From assembly GCF_014268785.2 (NCBI RefSeq), contig NZ_JABWRD020000002.1:846001-910000 (forward strand): a stretch of DNA of 64,000 bases, given 5' to 3'. Origin of the DNA: Pseudomonas shirazensis. GTDB taxonomy: Bacteria; Pseudomonadota; Gammaproteobacteria; Pseudomonadales; Pseudomonadaceae. The notes under the pieces were generated by a model that saw only the letters and a list, made by a program, of their open reading frames with translations, was not told where the DNA came from and did not search any database. Every line of letters begins with the position of its first letter. Positions within the stretch are counted from its first letter, which is position 1. This document shows, piece by piece, positions 57,668-64,000 of this stretch. The position numbers were made by a program, and so were the translations under genes.

Positions 57668-58159
57668 ATGCAACAGCACCAATACTTTGCCCGCCTGCAG
57701 CCGCGCAACTTCATCCCGCATGCCATCTGGCAAGGCAACTATGGCCTGAGCATCAGTTCAAGCTGTACCTCTTATGCCGGCCTGGCAACAGCGGTCAACG
57801 GCAATCCCGGCACCGAACTGGTGATTGGCCAGAACAACGACCTTAAGATCGACTTCGGCAAGGAAGTCGACAGGTTGATGATGGAGTTCTACGTCGTCAG
57901 CGACCGCCTCGAGTTTGATGAAGACGACCTGATCGAGTGCGAGTACCTCGGCCTCGACCCCGAATTGCTGGGTCCGCCACCGCTGTACTGGCTGACCTTG
58001 TCCGGCCTGGCCGGTACCGAAATCGTGCCAGGGCACTACGCCAGTTCGCCCACCCGCCAGTTGCTGCTGGGGCCATTTCGCACCCTGACCATCTCCACCA
58101 CCCAGGCCGGCACCGTGCACATCCCGGCCCTGAGCTGGCAGCCCGCTGTGCGCCATTGA
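57668..58159 (+). CDS. Hypothetical protein
   Basis: A 163-residue acidic protein not recognised. It lacks a signal peptide and hydrophobic helices. It begins MQQHQYFARLQPRNFIPHAI and contains the run EVDRLMMEFYVVSDRLEFDE followed by DDLIECEYLGLDPELLGPPP. The second half, LTLSGLAGTEIVPGHYASSP, looks beta-rich. It is divergent from the FAD oxidoreductase gene and 81 bp ahead of bioA. The ATG at 57668 follows GGGACTTTCAGCC; the frame is open to 57548 but not clearly coding there. Confidence 0.65.
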   Translation: MQQHQYFARLQPRNFIPHAIWQGNYGLSISSSCTSYAGLATAVNGNPGTELVIGQNNDLKIDFGKEVDRLMMEFYVVSDRLEFDEDDLIECEYLGLDPELLGPPPLYWLTLSGLAGTEIVPGHYASSPTRQLLLGPFRTLTISTTQAGTVHIPALSWQPAVRH

Positions 58160-58240
58160 GCCTGATCACGGTTGTGGTGGCCGGCACCTTTGCTTAGGCT
58201 TGTGCGGTCAAACCAAGCCGTGCCGCCAGGAGAAGTGCCG

Positions 58241-59647
58241 ATGGGCCTCAATGATCAGTGGATGCAACGTGACCTCAAGGTCCTGTGGCACCCCTGCACC
58301 CAGATGAAAGACCACGAAAAGCTGCCGCTGATTCCGATCAAACGCGGCGAAGGCGTGTGGCTCGAGGACTTCGAAGGCAAGCGTTACCTGGACGCCGTCA
58401 GTTCGTGGTGGGTCAACGTGTTCGGCCATGCCAATCCGCGCATCAACCAGCGCATCAAGGACCAGGTCGACCAGCTCGAACACGTGATCCTGGCCGGTTT
58501 CAGCCATCAGCCGGTGATCGAGCTGTCCGAGCGCCTGGTAGCCATGACTCCAGCCGGGCTGGACCGAGTGTTCTACGCCGACAACGGCTCGTCGTGCATC
58601 GAAGTCGCGCTGAAGATGAGCTTCCATTACTGGCTGAACAAAGGCCAGAGCGGCAAGAAGCGCTTCGTCACCCTGACCAACAGCTACCACGGTGAAACCA
58701 TCGCAGCGATGTCGGTGGGCGATGTGCCGCTGTTCACCGAGACCTACAAGACGCTGTTGCTCGACACCATCAAGGTGCCCAGCCCGGACTGCTACCTGCG
58801 CCCTGAAGGGGTCAGCTGGGAGGAGCACTCGCGGACGATGTTCCTGGCCATGGAGCAGACCCTGGCCGAGCATCACGCCACTGTCGCGGCAGTCATCGTC
58901 GAGCCGCTGATCCAGGGTGCCGGCGGCATGCGCATGTACCACCCGGTGTACCTCAAGCTGCTGCGCGAAGCCTGCGACCGCTATGGCGTGCACCTGATCC
59001 ACGACGAGATTGCCGTGGGCTTTGGCCGCACCGGGACGATGTTTGCCTGCGAGCAGGCCGGCATCCGTCCGGACTTCCTCTGCCTGTCCAAGGCCCTCAC
59101 CGGCGGTTACCTGCCGCTGGCGGCCTGCCTGACCACCGATGATGTCTATCAGGCTTTCTACGACGACTATCCGACCCTGCGCGCGTTCCTCCACTCGCAC
59201 AGCTACACCGGCAACCCACTGGCCTGCGCTGCCGCGTTGGCAACCCTGGATATCTTCGAGCAGGACAACGTGATCGAGGCCAACAAGGCCCTGTCGGCGC
59301 GGATGGCCAGCGCCACTGCGCACCTGGTCGATCACCCACATGTGGCCGAAGTGCGCCAGACCGGCATGGCCCTGGCCATCGAAATGGTCGAGGACAAAGC
59401 CAGCAAAACCGCTTACCCATGGCAGCAACGGCGCGGCCTCAAGGTATTCGAACATGCCCTGACCCGCGGCGCCCTGCTGCGCCCGCTGGGCAGCGTGGTG
59501 TACTTCCTGCCGCCATATGTGATCACCCCCGAGCAGATCGACTTCCTTGCCGAGGTGGCCACCGAGGGCATCGATATCGCCACCCGCGACAGCATCAGCG
59601 TGGCCGTGCCGCAGAATTTCCACCCCGATTTTCGCGATCCGGGCTGA
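58241..59647 (+). CDS. bioA: Adenosylmethionine-8-amino-7-oxononanoate aminotransferase
   Basis: A 468-residue PLP enzyme of biotin synthesis that makes 7,8-diaminopelargonate using SAM as amino donor. N-terminal VLWHPCTQMKDHEKLPLIPI, then AVSSWWVNVFGHANPRIN, the DNGSSCIEVALKMSFHYW block, catalytic lysine in CLSKALTGGYLPLAACLTTD and a C-terminal SVVYFLPPYVITPEQIDFL. These distinguish BioA from other class III transaminases. ATG at 58241 follows CCAGGAGAAGTGCCG. The other bio genes are not in the window. rsmE follows 82 bp later. Confidence 0.95.
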   Translation: MGLNDQWMQRDLKVLWHPCTQMKDHEKLPLIPIKRGEGVWLEDFEGKRYLDAVSSWWVNVFGHANPRINQRIKDQVDQLEHVILAGFSHQPVIELSERLVAMTPAGLDRVFYADNGSSCIEVALKMSFHYWLNKGQSGKKRFVTLTNSYHGETIAAMSVGDVPLFTETYKTLLLDTIKVPSPDCYLRPEGVSWEEHSRTMFLAMEQTLAEHHATVAAVIVEPLIQGAGGMRMYHPVYLKLLREACDRYGVHLIHDEIAVGFGRTGTMFACEQAGIRPDFLCLSKALTGGYLPLAACLTTDDVYQAFYDDYPTLRAFLHSHSYTGNPLACAAALATLDIFEQDNVIEANKALSARMASATAHLVDHPHVAEVRQTGMALAIEMVEDKASKTAYPWQQRRGLKVFEHALTRGALLRPLGSVVYFLPPYVITPEQIDFLAEVATEGIDIATRDSISVAVPQNFHPDFRDPG

Positions 59648-59729
59648 GCACAGCCCGTGCAGCAGGCCTCGGCGGCGGGCTCTCCCGCCGCCGAGGTGTA
59701 TGTGTCTTCCCTAATTCCAGAGCAGAACC

Positions 59730-60449
59730 ATGAGACTGTCCCGCTTCTTTATCGACGCCCCCCTGTCCATCGGCGAACACGACCTCCCCGAAGCCCAGGC
59801 CCATTACATCGGCCGCGTGCTGCGCATGGCCACCGGCGATGCCGTGCAGCTGTTCGATGGCAGCGGCCAGGAGTACCTCGGCCAGCTGCTTGAAGTGGGC
59901 AAGAAGAGCGTGCGCGTCAGCCTCGACCAGGCTCTGCCCGGCCAGGCCGATTCAAGCCTGCACGTGCACCTCGGCCAAGGCCTGTCGCGCGGAGAGCGGA
60001 TGGACTGGGCCATCCAGAAAGCCACCGAGCTGGGTGTCAACCAGATCACCCCGATCGTCAGCGAACGTTGCGAAGTAAGGCTCAAGGACGAACGCGCCGA
60101 CAAGCGTCTGGCGCACTGGCGCCAAGTGGCGATCAGCGCCTGCGAACAATGCGGCCGCTCGACCCTGCCGCTGATCAATCCGCCATTGACCCTGGCCGAG
60201 TGGCTGAAGGCAACCGAGGCTGACCTGAAGCTGGTGCTGCACCCGGTCGCCGAGCCGCTGACCAGCCACCAGCGGCCTGAGCGGCTGGCGTTTCTGATCG
60301 GCCCTGAAGGCGGTTTGACCGACGCCGAAGTCGAGCAGGCCAAGGCCGCCAGCTACCATGCCGCGCGCCTCGGCCCACGCGTGCTGCGTACCGAAACCGC
60401 GCCGGTAGTGGCGCTCGCAGTAGCGCAGCAGCTGTGGGGCGATTTTTAA
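59730..60449 (+). CDS. rsmE: 16S rRNA (uracil(1498)-N3)-methyltransferase RsmE
   Basis: A 239-residue SPOUT-class rRNA methyltransferase. The PUA-like N-terminus begins MRLSRFFIDAPLSIGEHDL. The knot shows RLAFLIGPEGGLTDAEVEQA and the SAM-binding LGPRVLRTETAPVVALAVAQ at the C-terminus. Length is typical (243 in E. coli). It follows bioA and is convergent with the hemolysin-III gene. ATG at 59730. Confidence 0.94.
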   Translation: MRLSRFFIDAPLSIGEHDLPEAQAHYIGRVLRMATGDAVQLFDGSGQEYLGQLLEVGKKSVRVSLDQALPGQADSSLHVHLGQGLSRGERMDWAIQKATELGVNQITPIVSERCEVRLKDERADKRLAHWRQVAISACEQCGRSTLPLINPPLTLAEWLKATEADLKLVLHPVAEPLTSHQRPERLAFLIGPEGGLTDAEVEQAKAASYHAARLGPRVLRTETAPVVALAVAQQLWGDF

Positions 60450-60456
60450 CTACTGC

Positions 60457-61074
60457 TCAGCGCACGTAGAAGCTGATGGCGATGAAGTGCAGCAGGCTGC
60501 CGGCAATCACGAACAGGTGCCAGATGCCGTGCCAGTGGCGAAAGCGGCTGTCATAGGCGAAGAAGATGATGCCGATGGTGTAGCACGCGCCACCGGCTGC
60601 CAGCCAGGCAAAACCGGCAGAGCCCAAAGTCTGCAGCAGCGGCTTGACCGCTACCAGCACGATCCAGCCCATCAGCGCATAGATGATGATCGACAGAATC
60701 CGCGCTTCCGAGCGCGGCTTGATCTCTTGCAGCATGCCGATCACCGCCAACCCCCAGACCACCCCGAACAGGCTCCAGCCCCACGGGCCGCGCAGGCTGA
60801 TCAGGCAGAACGGGGTGTAGCTGCCGGCAATCAGCAGGTAGATCGACAGGTGATCGAGCTTACGCATGATCACTTTGGCCTGGCCGCGGGTGCTGTGGTA
60901 CAGGGTCGAGGTGCTGTACAGCAGCACCAGGGTGCCGCCGTAGATCGAGAAGCTGATGATCTTCCATGGGTCGCCTTGCAGGCCGGCGGTGATGATCAGC
61001 CAGCTGGCACCGATGAAAGCCAGAATGGCACCGACCAGGTGCGTCCAGGCATTGAAGCGTTCACCGTAATACAT
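60457..61074 (-). CDS. Hemolysin III family membrane protein (TrhA/YqfA-like)
   Basis: A 205-residue seven-helix membrane protein. It starts MYYGERFNAWTHLVGAILAF and contains the family motif YHSTRGQAKVIMRKLDHLSI (helix 2-3 junction), GSYTPFCLISLRG, and the C-terminal FRHWHGIWHLFVIAGSLLHF with histidines of the PAQR/hemolysin-III zinc site. Members are linked to membrane homeostasis; the haemolysin name is historical. The ATG at 61074 is chosen by family start; the frame is open far upstream into chpC in a non-coding way. GGAGG lies 11 bp upstream. Confidence 0.88.
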   Translation of the reverse strand: MYYGERFNAWTHLVGAILAFIGASWLIITAGLQGDPWKIISFSIYGGTLVLLYSTSTLYHSTRGQAKVIMRKLDHLSIYLLIAGSYTPFCLISLRGPWGWSLFGVVWGLAVIGMLQEIKPRSEARILSIIIYALMGWIVLVAVKPLLQTLGSAGFAWLAAGGACYTIGIIFFAYDSRFRHWHGIWHLFVIAGSLLHFIAISFYVR

Positions 61075-61106
61075 GCAGTCAAAGACCTCCTCGCTAGTTC
61101 CGGGTT

Positions 61107-61568
61107 TCAGCGCAGCGCCGCCTCGCGCACCATCCGCTCCAGCGCGACCAGGTCCGGCACCCGCGCTACTTGCTCGCCTACCTGGACCGCCGCCAGCTCG
61201 AGCGCGTTCAACGGCACGTCGACATAATTGAGCTGGCTGTCCAGCTTGCACGCCCGCGGGATGCCCTGCAGCAGCAATGCCAGGTAGCGCAGGCCGGTAT
61301 CCCCGAGCGCATTGAGCACGACAATCCGCGCTCGCTCGCCGCACACCGTCTGGCCGCCACAGGCCGCCTCGAAACCGATCAGCGGCAAGCGTTGCTGACG
61401 CCAGTCGAGCCAGCCCAGGTGCCAGTTTGGCTCACCGATCTGACAAGACAACGCACGCTGGCCGATCAACTCTGCCACAGCCACATTCGGCAGAACCAGG
61501 GTCCGATCACCCAGGGGCAGCAGCAGGCCGGTCAGGCTGCTGCGTTGGCCGGCGATATGTTCAAGCAT
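61107..61568 (-). CDS. chpC: CheW-domain chemosensory protein ChpC
   Basis: A 153-residue protein made of one CheW-like domain. It begins MLEHIAGQRSSLTGLLLPLG and continues LVLPNVAVAELIGQRAL, NWHLGWLDWRQQRLPLIGFE, then ARIVVLNALGDTGLRYLALL. In Pseudomonas, ChpC acts as an adaptor within the Pil-Chp system controlling type IV pili and twitching. Its ATG overlaps the chpA stop by 8 bp. The P. aeruginosa order has chpB between chpA and chpC; here chpB is absent. Confidence 0.88.
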   Translation of the reverse strand: MLEHIAGQRSSLTGLLLPLGDRTLVLPNVAVAELIGQRALSCQIGEPNWHLGWLDWRQQRLPLIGFEAACGGQTVCGERARIVVLNALGDTGLRYLALLLQGIPRACKLDSQLNYVDVPLNALELAAVQVGEQVARVPDLVALERMVREAALR

Positions 61569-64000
61569 GGGGTTGGCTCCAGTGGGCAATGCTTTGCAAC
61601 AGCAGCGACTCCTGATACGGCTTGCCCAGGTATTCGTTGACGCCGATGGCCATGGCTCGGTCGCGGTGCTTATGGCCGCTGCGCGAGGTAATCATGATGA
61701 TCGGCAGGTCCTTCAGGCGCTGGTCCTGACGGATCCGCGTGGCCACTTCAAAGCCATCCATACGGGGCATTTCGATGTCCAGCAGCAGTACGTCAGGCCG
61801 ATGCTCTGCCAGCAGGGCCATGGCATCGACGCCGTCCTTGGCGGTCAGCACGCTCATGCCGTGGCGCTCGAGCAAGCGGCTGGTGACCTTGCGCACCGTC
61901 ACCGAATCGTCGACCACCATCACCAACCGTTGCCGAGGCGCGGCCTCGAACTGCCGCTGCTGATGCACATCGCCACTGGGCAGCCGGGCCAGGCGCCGTT
62001 GCTGGCCGCGGAGCTGGCCGAGCAGATCGAGAATCAGCACCACCCGGCCGTCACCGAGCAAGGTTGCCCCGGACAGCCCCGGCACTGCAGCAAACTGCGG
62101 GCCGAGGCTCTTGACCACGATCTCGCGGCTGGGTGACAGGCTGTCGACCTGGATCGCGAACGACGCTTCCTGCGAATGCACCAGGATCACCGGCAGCGGC
62201 ACGCTCTGGCCAAGCAGGCCAGGCCGGGCGACACCGCTTTGCAGCAACTCGCCGAGGTAGCGCAGCTGGTAGGCGTGGCCGCCATACACGTAGCTCGGCG
62301 TATCCAGCTGGTAGCAGGCAGCCAGTTCGCTGGGCGGCACGCGGACGATGCCTTCGATGGTGTTGAGCGGAATGGCGTATTGCTCATCACCCAGGTGGAC
62401 CATCAAGGCGCGGTTGATCGATACCGTGAATGGCAGGCGGATCTGGAAGCGCGCACCCTTGCCGGGGCTGGAAGCGATGCTCATGGCGCCACCGAGCTGC
62501 TTGACCTCTTCATGGACCACGTCCATGCCCAGCCCGCGGCCGGAAATCTGAGTGATCTTTTCTGCCGTCGAGAAACCGGGACGGAGGATGAACTGGAGGA
62601 TTTCGTGGTCGCTCAGGCGCGCGCGCGGATCGAGCAGGCCGCGCTTGATGGCTTTGTCGCGCACCGCCGCGAGCGGCACCCCGGCACCGTCGTCACTCAT
62701 CTCGATAACGATGTCGGCGCCTTCGTGGAGCAGATTCAGATGGATCGTACCTTGCTCAGGTTTACCGGCAGCCAGGCGCGCCTCGCGCGACTCCAGGCCA
62801 TGGTCGACGGCGTTGCGCAGCATGTGTTCAAGCGGCGCCACCATGCGCTCCAGCACGCTGCGGTCAAGCTCGCTCTCGGCATTGCCGACCACTAACTCGA
62901 CCTGCTTGCCGAGTTCGCTGGAGACCTGCCGCACGACACGTTGCAAACGCGGCACCAGGCGCTCGAACGGCACCATCAGGGTGGCGGTAAGGCCCTCCTG
63001 CAACTGGCTGTTGACCCGCGCCTGCTGCTGCAGCAGGCCGTGGGCTTCCTGCGCGCCCTGAGCCAGGGTTTCTTTCAGGTCGAGCAGGTCTGAGGCGGAT
63101 TCGAACAGCGCCCGCGACAGTTGCTGCAACTGTGAATGGCGGTCCATTTCCAGCGGATCGAAATCGTCATAGCTGTCGCTTTCAGCCTGATAACGGCTGG
63201 CGCTGCTGGCCTGAGTTTCTATCTCCAGGCGCAGCAACTGATCACGCATGCGCTCAAGGGTGGTTTCCATCTCGCTGAGGGCGAACTGGGCGTCGTTGAC
63301 CTGCTGCTCGATACGGCCGCGGATCAGCGCGTGCTCGCCGGCCAGGTTGCCAAGATCATCGAGCAGCTCGGCATCGACCTTGACCATATCGCCCGGCGCC
63401 CGCTCCGGGGCAACCGCTGCCGGTTCAGCGGGGACTGCCGCTTCGCTGGCGATAGCCGGCGCGGCGGCGCTGTCGGTCAACGCCGCGCTGCTGAAGTTGC
63501 GGATGTAGTCGATCAGCGCCGTGGCCGCATGCAGCGGCTCGCCCAGGCGCACCGCATCAAGCATGTGCGCCAGGCGGTCGTGGCAGTTCTGCAGCAGGGC
63601 AAACAGCGCTGCGGTCGGCGGCAGGCGGCCAGCGGCAAGCAGCTCGTAGAGAAATTCCAGCTCATGGGCGAGGTCGCCGATCGCGGCGATTTCGACCATG
63701 CGCGCGCCACCCTTGAGCGTATGCAGGTCGCGCAGCAGGGTCTCGACCTCGACACTGCTGCGCGGGTCGGCCTGCCAGCGGGCCAGCGCGGCCGCAGAGC
63801 TTTCGACGATGTCCGAGCTTTCTTCGAGGAACACCTCGAGTAGCTCCTGATCACCTGGGCTGTCCGGCGCTTCGCCGGATTCGACAGGCTCTACTGTAGC
63901 CGGAGCATGGCTCGGCTCGGGCGGTGCTTCGAGCAGCGCTGGCTGCACTACTTGCGCATATTCGAGGGGCGGCAGCGGCGTGACCCCATCACGGCCGATC
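61561..64000 (-). CDS. chpA: Chemotaxis histidine kinase/response regulator ChpA, 3' part
   Basis: The last 813 or so codons of a large CheA-like hybrid kinase; the frame is open to the window edge, so the N-terminus is outside. Visible in order: an HPt domain with the phospho-histidine in LLRDLHTLKGGARMVEIAAI, a dimerisation/linker region, the ATPase with EHMLRNAVDHGLESREARLA (N box), MSDDGAGVPL and SGRGLGMDVV, a CheW-like domain, and a receiver domain starting RLVMVVDDSVTVRKVTSRLL with the acceptor in VLLLDIEMPRMDGFEVAT. ChpA phosphorylates pilus regulators PilG/PilH in P. aeruginosa. It is followed by chpC without a gap. Only the last HPt can be seen; several more are expected upstream. 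Confidence 0.92.
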   Translation of the reverse strand, partial: IGRDGVTPLPPLEYAQVVQPALLEAPPEPSHAPATVEPVESGEAPDSPGDQELLEVFLEESSDIVESSAAALARWQADPRSSVEVETLLRDLHTLKGGARMVEIAAIGDLAHELEFLYELLAAGRLPPTAALFALLQNCHDRLAHMLDAVRLGEPLHAATALIDYIRNFSSAALTDSAAAPAIASEAAVPAEPAAVAPERAPGDMVKVDAELLDDLGNLAGEHALIRGRIEQQVNDAQFALSEMETTLERMRDQLLRLEIETQASSASRYQAESDSYDDFDPLEMDRHSQLQQLSRALFESASDLLDLKETLAQGAQEAHGLLQQQARVNSQLQEGLTATLMVPFERLVPRLQRVVRQVSSELGKQVELVVGNAESELDRSVLERMVAPLEHMLRNAVDHGLESREARLAAGKPEQGTIHLNLLHEGADIVIEMSDDGAGVPLAAVRDKAIKRGLLDPRARLSDHEILQFILRPGFSTAEKITQISGRGLGMDVVHEEVKQLGGAMSIASSPGKGARFQIRLPFTVSINRALMVHLGDEQYAIPLNTIEGIVRVPPSELAACYQLDTPSYVYGGHAYQLRYLGELLQSGVARPGLLGQSVPLPVILVHSQEASFAIQVDSLSPSREIVVKSLGPQFAAVPGLSGATLLGDGRVVLILDLLGQLRGQQRRLARLPSGDVHQQRQFEAAPRQRLVMVVDDSVTVRKVTSRLLERHGMSVLTAKDGVDAMALLAEHRPDVLLLDIEMPRMDGFEVATRIRQDQRLKDLPIIMITSRSGHKHRDRAMAIGVNEYLGKPYQESLLLQSIAHWSQPHA

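Overview
The window is chromosomal DNA from a fluorescent Pseudomonas, most probably of the P. putida group. The evidence is high GC, P. putida-type REP repeats (core TAGGAGCGGCCTTGTGTCGCG) and a familiar gene order: rlmJ-putP-putA ... cfcR-fba-pgk-epd-tkt-metK-ligB-mltA-ahcY-metF-rhlE-bioA-rsmE-chpC-chpA. No tRNA, rRNA, CRISPR array or prophage was seen. Gene identities come from reading motifs and remembered family sequences, not from database searches.

Layout. 1-4.6 kb: the N-terminus of a probable glycosyltransferase, a NodU-type carbamoyltransferase, rlmJ and the proline carrier putP. 4.6-8.9 kb: the putP/putA divergent control region, with eight GTTGCA hexamers (the known PutA operator motif), and putA. 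8.9-13.2 kb: a more AT-rich accessory insert. It holds a LysR regulator, a free L-proline 3-hydroxylase homologue coupled to an EamA-type exporter, a REP pair and two small unknown genes, one apparently frameshifted. 13.3-24.3 kb: acyl-CoA dehydrogenase, a TldD/TldE-like pair, an MFS exporter, dbpA, an HI0933-type flavoprotein and a YccS-type membrane protein. 24.3-31 kb: a periplasmic solute-binding protein, an ornithine-cyclodeaminase-like plus threonine-dehydratase-like pair with a YheO-like regulator and a strong palindrome, a winged-helix protein, a YgjP-like metalloprotein and the c-di-GMP response regulator CfcR. 31-37.4 kb: the central carbon cluster fba, mliC-like, small lipoprotein, pgk, epd, tkt. 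37.6-39.9 kb: an ArsR-methyltransferase fusion and metK behind a 24-bp palindrome. 40-44 kb: ligB, a DUF1090 protein, a cytochrome c' lipoprotein and mltA. 44.0-45.3 kb: an IS110-family element sitting exactly inside a REP unit. 45.3-48.4 kb: MAPEG, EamA, a Na+/H+ antiporter and a thioesterase. 48.5-51.1 kb: ahcY-metF behind an SAH riboswitch. 51-64 kb: a second solute-binding protein, rhlE, yceI with cytochrome b561, a FAD amine-oxidase-like protein with a long Ala/Pro/Lys tail, a hypothetical, bioA, rsmE, a hemolysin-III protein, chpC and the 3' part of chpA.

How they work together. Three themes stand out. First, proline: uptake, oxidation and PutA autoregulation sit next to a possible proline-hydroxylation/export cassette. 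Second, the SAM cycle: metK, ahcY and metF lie within 13 kb, under two separate apparent controls (an ArsR-methyltransferase with a palindrome, and an SAH riboswitch), and bioA also uses SAM. Third, lower glycolysis/pentose phosphate genes share one strand.

The most unusual item is the IS110 element. Its left end encodes a legible candidate bridge RNA. Both guide pairs can be matched base by base: 9-nt left guides to the REP target and to the element's own right end, and 5-nt right guides to the other half of each site. The insertion core is CT.
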